Shown: piece after piece, positions 34,420 through 42,892 of the stretch
Numbering within the stretch: position 1 is the stretch's first letter
Layout of the letters: each line of letters starts with the position of its first letter
NCBI GenBank assembly: GCA_965116685.1
Contig: OZ220707.1
Location: 1,054,001-1,118,000, forward strand
Reading direction: 5' to 3'
Source: Bin80 sp965116685
GTDB taxonomy: Bacteria > Bacteroidota > Rhodothermia > Rhodothermales > Bin80
DNA length: 64,000 nucleotides
Position numbers and translations under genes: made by a program
Notes under the pieces: model-generated
What the model saw: the letters and a program-made list of their open reading frames with translations, nothing else
What the model was told of the DNA's origin: nothing
The model's database searches: none

Positions 34420-37257
34420 TCAGGGCTGTTCGGGAAAAAGCGTTACCTGTACATAGCGATCCGTCAGCCATTTGACGGCAGCTTGCTGTAGGTCTTCCGC
34501 AGTCAGGCCATCCACAAGCTCATCATAGCGCAGAATATCCATTGGATCCATAACACTGTCTGAGTAATAGGCACTGCGCAGTGCATTCCGCCAGAACCAG
34601 TTCTGCTCAAGATCCGTGATGCGCGCCTGGCGTTGCTGCTCCTGTACCCGTGCAACGTAATCCTCGGATACGCCATTTTGCTTGATCTCTTCAATAGTCT
34701 CGAATACGGCATTCGTCAATTCTTCCGCACGCTCTGGATCACAGCCGAAGCTGACGGAAAACCGGTAACGCTCCCGGGGCCGCCGCAGATACGTACCATT
34801 CACACCCGCACCGTAGACACCGCCACGCTCCTCACGTAATTCTTCAAACAAAAGAATATCAAGGAGCATCTCCAAGGAATCCATGTGATGGCGTGCCTGT
34901 GGCGAATCCTGATAATCATCACCATTGAAGGTGATGTTGACGCGGCTCTGTGGCTCCTCCCCCTTGTATACCGTCTTGACCACCGCACCCTCGGGATGTT
35001 GTACGTTGACATCCTGCCACGTTTCTTCCCGATCTATGGCAGGCAACGTGCCAAGATACGTCTGCGCAAGTGCAGTTAACGTGTCAACCTCGAAGGCTCC
35101 TACAAAGACAAATACAAAATCATCCATGTCGGCATATCGCTCCTGATAGATCTCCAGTGCACGTCCCATATCTATTGCGTCAAGGTCCTCCATTTTTGGG
35201 GGCCTGTTACGCGGGTGATTCATATAGAGTGTCGCACTAAGCGTATCGCTGAATGCCGCATCAGGGGAATTCTCCCGGTTCGCCAAAAAGGTGCGATTCA
35301 GATTGATCTGAGATAAAAATGTAGACGAGTCCAAGCGTGCTTGCGTAGCACGCAGATGAATCAACTGGAACAGTAGTTCCAGATCTTCCGGTGAAGCCTG
35401 ACCACTAAATCCCTCAAACAAAGAACTGATGGATGCGGATACAAAAGCTCGCTTTCCTGACAGTTTTTTCTGCAATTCCGTCTGACTGAATGCGCCAACT
35501 CCACTACCACCTACCGTTGAGGCTGCATACGACGCCGTACCGTATTCTTCGTCACTGTACAGAGACGTGCCACCTTCACTGAAGGAGGTGAACTGAACCT
35601 CGTCAGCACGGAAATCTGTCGGCTTCATCACGACGCGAATACCGTTCGACAATGTGATCTCCGTAACTCCGAGTTCGGGAATGAAGCTTTCACTTACGAC
35701 CGTAGCCGGAGTCAGCGTCTCGTCAAATAGGGGGGCATCCGATGTGGCATCATTGTAGGGATCCACCATGGTACCGTCATACTCTTCAAACGTATTCGCC
35801 AGCACCTCTTCGGTAACCCATTCAAGCGATGGTTTCTCTGGAAGATTCACGGTCACTACCCGATCCTCACTACTCAGTGCTTCCGGCAGATACGCACTGA
35901 CTTCTTCCAGCGTAATGGTCGGCAAAAGCTGCTGCGCAAGCCGGTATGTATTCACAACACCTGGAATTGGGGAGTCTTGCAGATAGTGATAAACATAGGA
36001 AGACACCAGCCGGGCCGATGGTGTGTTTTCGCGCTCATTGTACGCTTCTTCACGCGAGCGCAGATAGGATTCTTTGTATCGTGAAAACTCGCCTGGCGTA
36101 AAGGGATGCTGCCGGACTCGTTCTGCTTCGAGAATGAGTGTGCGAAGTGCGGCAACCAGGCTGTCTTCGTTCGCATACGCGGTTAAGCTGAATTGAGGGA
36201 CTCCTCGAACGATCTCGCCAGCACCTGCTCCTGCAGCGAGAAACGGTGCACGGGTACCATCCTGACTAATCTCGCTGAGTCGACGTGAAAGCATTCCCCT
36301 TGCCAAGGATCCCACCATGGACTGACGATGATCCGCAAGGGTTTTCCTCGGGGCCACTGGCTGTCTATACCCCATAGAAAGTACCGGGAAGAAATCGTAT
36401 TCCAGATCACTCACAACCTTGTAACGCGTCTCCATATATGGTACCTCGAAGGTAGAGCGCTGCACCGGGTCCTCGGCTGGCGCAATCGTGGCAAAGTGTT
36501 CTTCCACCAGGGACTTCATGGTTGCTACGTCCAGAGCTCCTACGACAACCACCGCCATCAGGTCGGGGCGATACCAGGTTTCGTAATAGCGACGTACCGT
36601 TTCGTATGCACTCTGCTTGATGACCAGCGTATCTCCGATCGGCAACCGCTTCGCATAGCGGGATTCGCCGAGAATCACCGGAAGCTGCTCATCCAACATA
36701 CGTCCCTGTGCACCCCGTCTGCTGCGCCACTCCTCCACCACAACCCCGCGCTCATTGTCAATTTCTTCGTCACTCAGTGTAGCGTAAGCCGCCCAATCTT
36801 CCAACACCTGAAATGCCTTGCGTACCACCTCCATGCTATCCGTAGGTACCTGGAGTTGATAGACCGTTTCGTCGAAACTTGTATAGGCATTGATATCCGG
36901 GCCGATTTGCATGCCGATGCGTTGCAGGAAGGCCATAAGCGTTTGTTTCGGAAAGCGCCGCGTACCGTTAAACAGCATATGCTCCACGAAATGAGCCAAC
37001 CCAAGTTGATCCTCATCCTCCAGTATGCTACCCGCATTGACGACCAGTCGAAGCTCTAGGCGCGATTCCGGCTCATGGTTCTCTCGCAGATAGTACGTGA
37101 TACCATTCTCCAGTTGACCAATGGTAACCGCGCTATCCACGGGAATAGGCTGATTCAAATCTGTCTGAGCCTGCATACTCACAGCAGGTAAAGAAACCGC
37201 CATGCAAAACAAAAAGGTAATCAGTGCGGTTTTGAATGAAGTAGGATGTAGAGTCAT
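34420..37257 (-). CDS. M16-family zinc protease, two-domain
   Basis: A 945-residue exported protease from ATG 37257 (signal MTLHPTSFKTALITFLFCMA then VSLPAVSMQA); the longer frame to 37395 is rejected. The inverted zinc motif HFVEH is at residues 89-93, with the distant Glu in DNERGVVVEEW. A second, inactive M16 half follows from about residue 520 (VTEITLSNGIRVVMKPTDFR) with no HxxEH. It resembles PqqL-type periplasmic peptidases that chop small peptides in a clam-like chamber. The gene stands alone on this strand, and the next downstream gene is the S9 peptidase after 238 bases. Confidence 0.92.
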   Translation of the reverse strand: MTLHPTSFKTALITFLFCMAVSLPAVSMQAQTDLNQPIPVDSAVTIGQLENGITYYLRENHEPESRLELRLVVNAGSILEDEDQLGLAHFVEHMLFNGTRRFPKQTLMAFLQRIGMQIGPDINAYTSFDETVYQLQVPTDSMEVVRKAFQVLEDWAAYATLSDEEIDNERGVVVEEWRSRRGAQGRMLDEQLPVILGESRYAKRLPIGDTLVIKQSAYETVRRYYETWYRPDLMAVVVVGALDVATMKSLVEEHFATIAPAEDPVQRSTFEVPYMETRYKVVSDLEYDFFPVLSMGYRQPVAPRKTLADHRQSMVGSLARGMLSRRLSEISQDGTRAPFLAAGAGAGEIVRGVPQFSLTAYANEDSLVAALRTLILEAERVRQHPFTPGEFSRYKESYLRSREEAYNERENTPSARLVSSYVYHYLQDSPIPGVVNTYRLAQQLLPTITLEEVSAYLPEALSSEDRVVTVNLPEKPSLEWVTEEVLANTFEEYDGTMVDPYNDATSDAPLFDETLTPATVVSESFIPELGVTEITLSNGIRVVMKPTDFRADEVQFTSFSEGGTSLYSDEEYGTASYAASTVGGSGVGAFSQTELQKKLSGKRAFVSASISSLFEGFSGQASPEDLELLFQLIHLRATQARLDSSTFLSQINLNRTFLANRENSPDAAFSDTLSATLYMNHPRNRPPKMEDLDAIDMGRALEIYQERYADMDDFVFVFVGAFEVDTLTALAQTYLGTLPAIDREETWQDVNVQHPEGAVVKTVYKGEEPQSRVNITFNGDDYQDSPQARHHMDSLEMLLDILLFEELREERGGVYGAGVNGTYLRRPRERYRFSVSFGCDPERAEELTNAVFETIEEIKQNGVSEDYVARVQEQQRQARITDLEQNWFWRNALRSAYYSDSVMDPMDILRYDELVDGLTAEDLQQAAVKWLTDRYVQVTLFPEQP

Positions 37258-37551
37258 TGACGTTGCATCTGTAGCCGAATGGCTGTGGAAAAACACACAA
37301 ACCATGGTGAACACATACCTGGAATCTAGGATCCAATTGCGGATACATTCAACGGGTGTGTTCGCTTGAATCCTGCGGGATTGCCTCCCTTGCACCAGTC
37401 CAGTGTGTCACGGTTTTCAGCACATGCAGTCCTGGAAAAGGTCCAGCTCTTGCGTTCAGCCCACCACATGGCCTCCGAACTGGCAGAGTTGCATTGAACC
37501 TAAATACAGTCTGCAGGGTTTGCTGATATCTTCACAAAAACTTCAAATTGA

Positions 37552-38049
37552 ATGACTGCAGATCCCCTGTACCTAGCATTCGGTGATATGGACCACGAAT
37601 TAGGCGTGACGCGGAAAATGCTTTCGCGCGTCCCCGACGATCGCTTTGACTGGCGTCCACATAAAAAATCATGGACCATGGGCGAATTAGCCTCCCACAT
37701 CGTCAACCTACTCTGGTGGCAGGTGATTACGTTGGAGGAGGACGGCATTGATATGTCTCAACCCTGGCCAAAAACGAAAGCGTCGACACAGGAAGAGTTA
37801 ATCGCCGCATTTAATGCCAACGAAAAGGATTTGCTTGAGGTTCTTGGCCGCACGACCGTGGATACGCTGTCTGAATCCTGGACGTTGAGCTATGGAGATC
37901 AGGTGTATTTCACAGAATCCAAGGCAACGGTACTCCGCCGATATGGGATCAGCCATCTGGTTCATCACAGAGCTCAACTTTCTATATACCTGCGGATGAA
38001 TGATATACCCTTGCCTCCAAGCTATGGACCAACTGCAGACGAGAACTAA
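37552..38049 (+). CDS. DinB-superfamily protein
   Basis: A 165-residue cytoplasmic four-helix DinB-like protein. The metal ligands would be His in GELASHIVNLLWW and the pair in ISHLVHHRAQLSIYL, spaced as in DinB/YfiT proteins. Some homologues are thiol-dependent transferases or hydrolases; this one has no closer assignment. It is transcribed alone from the 294-bp gap shared with the divergent M16 gene and ends 5 bases before the convergent TPR gene stop. It differs from the exported DinB-like protein at 14375. Confidence 0.85.
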   Translation: MTADPLYLAFGDMDHELGVTRKMLSRVPDDRFDWRPHKKSWTMGELASHIVNLLWWQVITLEEDGIDMSQPWPKTKASTQEELIAAFNANEKDLLEVLGRTTVDTLSESWTLSYGDQVYFTESKATVLRRYGISHLVHHRAQLSIYLRMNDIPLPPSYGPTADEN

Positions 38050-38054
38050 CCCGG

Positions 38055-39215
38055 CTACTCTGTGGCCGGATAGGGATTCGCCAGATATTGCCGGGCATTT
38101 GTGTGGCTTGATCCCCAACGTTTCATTTTGAGTACATCCCTGTACCGGGTAATGGCCCGTTCGCGGTCTCCCATCAGATCGTACGCAATCCCCTGATAGA
38201 GACGCCCGGCAACCTTGAAGTAGCTGTCGGTATCCAGCCGTGCAGTCAATGCTTCCAGGGATAAAAGATGAGGTAGGGCAGCAGATGCTTCCCCTTTGGC
38301 AATGTGTGACCGCGCCAGAAAATACAGTGCCTGCTCCGCCATCGCTGGTGTATAGCCGGTTTCCTGTGCTGTATAGCGCCCCAGGATGTCTGTAAAAACG
38401 GTGTCAGAAGCCTGCCACTGATGCCAACTTGCATAGATTCGACCTTCCAGCGTATGGAAAAAGGAATTTCTGGGGTACTTGTCGCGCAGCCACGAAACCT
38501 GTTGGACACATGCCTGGAAATTTCTCTCGTAGAGATAGTTGATCTGCGCCAAAAAATACATCGCCTCCGTCTGCATATAGTATCCACCCCTAGCGGTACG
38601 CTCAAGCTCAAACAACCCGCCTGACCGGTCTCCAGACGGAAGAAACGCCGTAATCGGTCGTATAAGCGGGTACCGTTCAGGAATCAATGCAGCATAGTAT
38701 TGATAGAGGCCTCTTCCCATTGCAAAATCGTGATTGGTTGTATCTGCGTCGGCAACAGCCAATACGTAATCCATGGCCCGTTTGCCATCTGCTGCAGCCC
38801 GAATCCAGTCACGGCGATTGGAGCGTAAGCGGCCCCTGAACCCTAATGCAATCCCCTTAAAAAACATCGCATCAAAATCATTCCCATCTGCATCCAGCCG
38901 TTCATTACTCCGCGCAATCACCTCCCCCATGGCGGTATAAAATGCTTCATCATGAGATGTGTCTGTTAAATCCAGAAGAATGGTCCACCAAAGAGTTAAT
39001 GCCTCCAGAAATGGACCAATGGGATGATCCGAATGACGCTCCGTGATCGTTTGAAAATGGGCTTCTGCTTCTTCAAACCGAAGATCATACAATGCCTCCA
39101 GTCCAGCCTTAGCTGACGCTTGAACCTCTGGCTCGTACAGAATGCTGGACTGTGCTGCGGCAGATGAACCGGATAGAATCCCTCCCAGGAGTACGATGAG
39201 CCACACGCGATTCAT
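38055..39215 (-). CDS. exported tetratricopeptide-repeat protein
   Basis: A 386-residue protein with a signal peptide (MNRVWLIVLLGGILSGSSAA) and helical repeats. TPR-like units are seen at LEALYDLRFEEAEAHFQTIT, YFLAQINYLYERNFQACVQQ, YFLARSHIAKGEASAALPHL and YQGIAYDLMGDRERAITRYR. No catalytic motif was seen. It probably acts as a periplasmic scaffold. It starts 8 bases after the BioY stop on the same strand and may be co-transcribed with it, though no functional link is evident. Confidence 0.78.
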   Translation of the reverse strand: MNRVWLIVLLGGILSGSSAAAQSSILYEPEVQASAKAGLEALYDLRFEEAEAHFQTITERHSDHPIGPFLEALTLWWTILLDLTDTSHDEAFYTAMGEVIARSNERLDADGNDFDAMFFKGIALGFRGRLRSNRRDWIRAAADGKRAMDYVLAVADADTTNHDFAMGRGLYQYYAALIPERYPLIRPITAFLPSGDRSGGLFELERTARGGYYMQTEAMYFLAQINYLYERNFQACVQQVSWLRDKYPRNSFFHTLEGRIYASWHQWQASDTVFTDILGRYTAQETGYTPAMAEQALYFLARSHIAKGEASAALPHLLSLEALTARLDTDSYFKVAGRLYQGIAYDLMGDRERAITRYRDVLKMKRWGSSHTNARQYLANPYPATE

Positions 39216-39223
39216 TGCGTGCC

Positions 39224-39796
39224 CTATCGCCCCCAGAGCCGCAAACCGCCATATGTAAGCCCGACGATTAGAACTTTCGCTGCATCAAAAGCAACAAACC
39301 GAAGCCACCCAACCTCAATGGAGTACCACCAGGATGTATGTGAGGCCGCAAAGTGCAACCAGATCACCCCACACATAAAGAGTACGACAGAACCTGCAGC
39401 GACCGCAACCACACCGCCAAACACACTGGTTTTACTCTTTCCAATCAGGCCAATGACGTATGCCGATAATGGCATCCCCAGGAGATAACCTGCACTGACC
39501 GCGGTGGTCAGATAGGTCAGACCGTGCCCGCTTCCGGCATAGACGGGCAAGAACATTCCAATCAACAGATAGAAAATCATGGACAAAAAGCCGTTCCGTG
39601 CCCCAAGTACTAAACCACTCCCGTATACAAAAAGGGTCTGTAATGTGACCGGAACCTCCCAAAGATAGATGCGCACCTGAGCACCAAGTGCCGTAGCGAC
39701 TGCGAAGAAGGTGACTGCTAGAAGTTGAACAAGTACGGAAGCTTTCTCGGGGGTCAATGCCTCTATCCAAGGGGTCCGAGCCGATTGTACGGTCAT
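39224..39796 (-). CDS. bioY: BioY biotin uptake S-component
   Basis: A 190-residue protein with six predicted membrane helices. Typical BioY features are QVRIYLWEVPVTLQTLFVYG, LLGARNGFLSMIFYLLIG (ARxGxxS-like) and the acidic end AFDAAKVLIVGL. It captures biotin and passes it through ECF transporter modules, though some BioY act alone. No EcfA or EcfT gene is in the window. The gene diverges from pgsA across a 141-bp gap containing a short palindrome. Confidence 0.9.
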   Translation of the reverse strand: MTVQSARTPWIEALTPEKASVLVQLLAVTFFAVATALGAQVRIYLWEVPVTLQTLFVYGSGLVLGARNGFLSMIFYLLIGMFLPVYAGSGHGLTYLTTAVSAGYLLGMPLSAYVIGLIGKSKTSVFGGVVAVAAGSVVLFMCGVIWLHFAASHTSWWYSIEVGWLRFVAFDAAKVLIVGLTYGGLRLWGR

Positions 39797-39884
39797 GGTA
39801 CGCGGTAAGTAACTGAAGCTGGACCTCGTTACCCTTCAGAGTCCTATATGTTTCGGATTGGATCACCGGTATGGTACCTTTTTA

Positions 39885-39902
39885 GTGGTAATTTCGTACC
39901 AC
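39885..39902. promoter_or_regulatory. short inverted repeat in the bioY-pgsA intergenic region
   Basis: GTGGTA and TACCAC form 6-bp arms around ATTTCG, between the divergent bioY and pgsA genes. It could be an operator or part of a promoter region. It does not match a known biotin operator that I recognise. Confidence 0.25.
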
Positions 39903-39937
39903 CGGATCTCTAGTATACAATCTTGTCATCCTTCTCC

Positions 39938-40474
39938 ATGCAGGGGCCCTACTGGACATTGGCCAACTTACTTACAATCTCTCGTGTCCCGCTTTCCGGC
40001 GCAACAACGGCGGTTATTCTTATGGATGGGTCCGTAACCTGGAGCCTAGCATTCATCCTTGCAGCCGGGCTTACAGATTTGCTTGATGGTCAGGTTGCTC
40101 GCCGCACAAACACAGTATCCGAGTGGGGCAAGATCCTAGATCCAGCTGCAGATAAGATCTCTGCCGCCCTACTGGGAATTGCACTCGTATGGAAAAACTT
40201 GCTGCCCCTCTGGGTTCTGGGAGCCATCATCCTGCGTGATTTGCTGATTGTAACGGGAGGGGTTTTCCTGGCACGTCATCTCGGACATGTGCAAATGAGT
40301 AATCCTCCTGGCAAGATTGCGGCAACTGCAATTGGAATCACGTTCATTCTTGCACTTTTGAAGGCAGATCAAATCGTTATGGATATATCGATCTGGGCAA
40401 CCATCGGGCTTCTTGGGCTCTCGCTCATAATTTATGCGGCTCGACTTTTACGCCTACGAAATCGCTCCACTTAA
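39938..40474 (+). CDS. pgsA: CDP-diacylglycerol-glycerol-3-phosphate 3-phosphatidyltransferase (CDP-alcohol phosphotransferase family)
   Basis: A 178-residue membrane enzyme from ATG 39938; a TTG at 39923 would add five residues. The CDP-alcohol phosphotransferase signature is complete: DLLDGQVARR followed by SEWGKILDPAADK, giving the four aspartates of D-G-x2-A-R-x8-G-x3-D-x3-D. N-terminal WTLANLLTISRVPL is typical of PgsA, the committing enzyme for phosphatidylglycerol. Substrate could be another alcohol, since family members are hard to separate. The stop is 4 bases before ftsY, so pgsA-ftsY-fmt looks like an operon. Confidence 0.88.
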   Translation: MQGPYWTLANLLTISRVPLSGATTAVILMDGSVTWSLAFILAAGLTDLLDGQVARRTNTVSEWGKILDPAADKISAALLGIALVWKNLLPLWVLGAIILRDLLIVTGGVFLARHLGHVQMSNPPGKIAATAIGITFILALLKADQIVMDISIWATIGLLGLSLIIYAARLLRLRNRST

Positions 40475-40478
40475 TCAC

Positions 40479-41432
40479 ATGAGATTTATTAAACGCTCTC
40501 AGACCCAGGACCAGGATCGCCTGGAATCTGGACTGAAAAAAACCCGGGATGGCCTCTTTGGGAAGATCGGCCGTCTGATCAAAGGGAAACGTAAGGTTGA
40601 CGAATCCGTCCTGGATGGCATTGAAGAGGCCCTGATCACCAGTGATGTGGGGGTCAGCACCACTCTTGAAATTGTCAGTCGGATTGAAAAAAGGGCAGCA
40701 CGAGACCGATACACCTCATCCGAAGAGCTACAGACATTGATTAATCAGGAAATTGCCGAACTCCTTGAAAAAAACCTGCCCACATACCTTGCAGATTTTG
40801 ATGCTCCGCTCAAGAACCATCCTCACGTGATCATGGTGGTCGGTGTCAACGGCGTGGGAAAAACTACAACCATAGGAAAGCTTGCATGGCGTTACACCCA
40901 GGCGGGCCGGAGCGTGCTCATTGGTGCTGGGGATACCTTCCGGGCCGCGGCGGTTGAGCAGCTTGAGGTCTGGACCAAACGGGCACAGGCTGACATTATC
41001 AAGCAATCACACGGTGCAGATCCCGCAGCTGTTGCATTCGACACGGTGCAATCGGCAATTCGTCGCTCCACAGACGTTGCTATTATTGACACTGCGGGAC
41101 GCCTGCATACCAAAACGGGACTCATGGATGAGCTTGCAAAAATAAAACGCGTCATGGGCCGCCAACTCGCTGGAGCACCTCATGAAGTGCTCCTGGTATT
41201 GGATGCCACGATCGGACAGAATGCACTGCGGCAAGCCCAGGAATTTACGCAGAGTGTAGATGTAACCGGCCTGGTTGTCACGAAGCTGGATGGCTCCGCT
41301 AAGGGGGGCATTATTATCGGCATCTCGAATGAGTTCAAAGTGCCGGTCAAGTACATCGGAGTTGGGGAAAGACTGGAAGATCTGCAGGTCTTTAATCGTG
41401 AACGCTTCGTGAAGGCCTTGTCCATCGCATGA
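40479..41432 (+). CDS. ftsY: signal recognition particle receptor FtsY
   Basis: A 317-residue SRP-family GTPase from ATG 40479. The N domain (KKTRDGLFGKIGRLIKGKRK) is followed by the G domain: P-loop VVGVNGVGKTTTIGKL, the GDTFRAAAVEQL insertion-box region, DTAGRLHTKTGLM, TKLDGSAKGG and the closing YIGVGERLEDLQVF. It docks SRP-bound ribosomes at the membrane. The acidic A domain of longer FtsY proteins is absent, as in many bacteria. The in-frame start at 40434 lies inside pgsA and is rejected. Confidence 0.96.
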   Translation: MRFIKRSQTQDQDRLESGLKKTRDGLFGKIGRLIKGKRKVDESVLDGIEEALITSDVGVSTTLEIVSRIEKRAARDRYTSSEELQTLINQEIAELLEKNLPTYLADFDAPLKNHPHVIMVVGVNGVGKTTTIGKLAWRYTQAGRSVLIGAGDTFRAAAVEQLEVWTKRAQADIIKQSHGADPAAVAFDTVQSAIRRSTDVAIIDTAGRLHTKTGLMDELAKIKRVMGRQLAGAPHEVLLVLDATIGQNALRQAQEFTQSVDVTGLVVTKLDGSAKGGIIIGISNEFKVPVKYIGVGERLEDLQVFNRERFVKALSIA

Positions 41433-41483
41433 TCCTCTCCGACTTCCAGCCCTTCTGACTGATGAGCAAAGCCAAATAGACTT

Positions 41484-42413
41484 ATGCGAGTAGTCTTTAT
41501 GGGGACTCCCGAGTTCGCCGTACCCTCATTGGAGACACTGGTGGAGAATGGCTACCGACCGGTTGCTGTAGTTACCGGGCCGGATCGTCCACGTGGACGA
41601 GGCCGTAAACTGCAACCTACCGCAGTCAAGCAAGCCGCGCAGCGTTTGGGTATTGAAACCATCATTCAACCGGAGTCCGTAAAAGATCCAACGTTTGCAG
41701 CTCAAATCAACGACCTCAAGTGCGATCTCCAGGTCGTCGTTGCATTCCGGATTCTGCCTCCCGAAATATTCGCATGTGCGAAGCTCGGGGCGTTTAACCT
41801 TCACGCCTCTCTGTTGCCTAAATTTCGGGGAGCTGCTCCAATCAACAGAGCACTGATGGCAGGAGTAACTGAAACCGGGGTAACGACTTTTTTTCTCAAA
41901 CCTGCGGTTGATACGGGGAATATTATTCTCCAGTGGCCGACCACCGTCCCATCGAATGAGACTGCAGGAAGCCTGCATGATCGGCTCGCAAAACTTGGCG
42001 CATGTGCCGTTCTGGAAACAACCCGGCGGATTGCCACTGGACGTGTACAGGAGCGTCCACAGGATAATTCACTTGCGACTGCCGCCCCGAAAATTTTTCG
42101 TGACGATTGCCGTATCCGCTGGACCGAATCGGCAGATCGGGTCCATAACCACTGCCGCGGCCTCTCCCCCTACCCTGGCGCCTGGACTCCGTGGAAGTCA
42201 GGAAGCCTCAAGATCTTGGGGAGCCGCGTAACCGAGGGGACAGGGAGCCCAGGGAGTGTACTCAGATCGGATGGCCGCATCGTGGTTGCCTGCCAGACGG
42301 GAGCAATTTCCATCACACACTTACAAGCTCCGGGGCAGCGTGTTCTTATAGCGAAGGACTTTTTGAATGGGCATCCGATAGTACCAGGATCACGCCTATC
42401 CGCGGGCGAATAA
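41484..42413 (+). CDS. fmt: methionyl-tRNA formyltransferase
   Basis: A 309-residue enzyme that formylates initiator Met-tRNA. The formyltransferase domain starts MRVVFMGTPEFAVPSLETL and has the catalytic loop NLHASLLPKFRGAAPIN with the Asn-His pair, and DTGNIILQ downstream. The C-terminal tRNA-binding barrel follows VHNHCRGLSPYPGAWTPW. It is 51 bases downstream of ftsY on the same strand. No def (deformylase) gene is adjacent. Confidence 0.96.
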   Translation: MRVVFMGTPEFAVPSLETLVENGYRPVAVVTGPDRPRGRGRKLQPTAVKQAAQRLGIETIIQPESVKDPTFAAQINDLKCDLQVVVAFRILPPEIFACAKLGAFNLHASLLPKFRGAAPINRALMAGVTETGVTTFFLKPAVDTGNIILQWPTTVPSNETAGSLHDRLAKLGACAVLETTRRIATGRVQERPQDNSLATAAPKIFRDDCRIRWTESADRVHNHCRGLSPYPGAWTPWKSGSLKILGSRVTEGTGSPGSVLRSDGRIVVACQTGAISITHLQAPGQRVLIAKDFLNGHPIVPGSRLSAGE

Positions 42414-42492
42414 AGTCCAGATTCCAGGAATTCTAGAATCGGCAGATATATTGCAGCCACGGTTCTATGTTCAACCTCAACGGTGCTTATTC

Positions 42493-42564
42493 ATGGCTTT
42501 AGGGAAACGAAAAAAGGCTCTCAAGGAACCCCTTCATTTATTCTGGTGAGCCCCGTTATTCTTT
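42493..42564 (+). pseudogene. possible transposase N-terminus relic, target of the IS1595 insertion
   Basis: From ATG 42493 the sequence reads MALGKRKKALKEPL. After one frame change it reads IYSGEPRYS, and continues beyond the IS1595 element (51267 on, after removing the duplicated TATTCTTT) as LNPFYQTLDQL. The string resembles the start of IS1182/IS5-like transposases (LGKRK...HPFYxxLNxLL). Only about 35 residues remain, so the call is tentative. Confidence 0.3.
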
Positions 42565-42892
42565 GGGAATTACCCGTTTAAGTGAAACTTTATTGCCGAT
42601 CACACGTAGAATACGATAAATAAAACAAGTGTAATCATGGCAAAGCCTGGACGTTCATACAGAGACGGAATAACGTTGTTACAATTACAGGACTTGTTTC
42701 CTAATGAAGCATCAGCGCAACAGTGGTTTGAGTCAGTTGTTTGGCCTGATGGCCGCAAGTGTCCGCGCTGTGGGGGAAATAATACGTATCGAGGGACACA
42801 CAAGACCATGCCATATCGTTGCCGACCATGCAAACGAACGTTCAGTGTACGTACCGGAACAGCTATGCAATCGAGCAAATTACCGTTACGTA

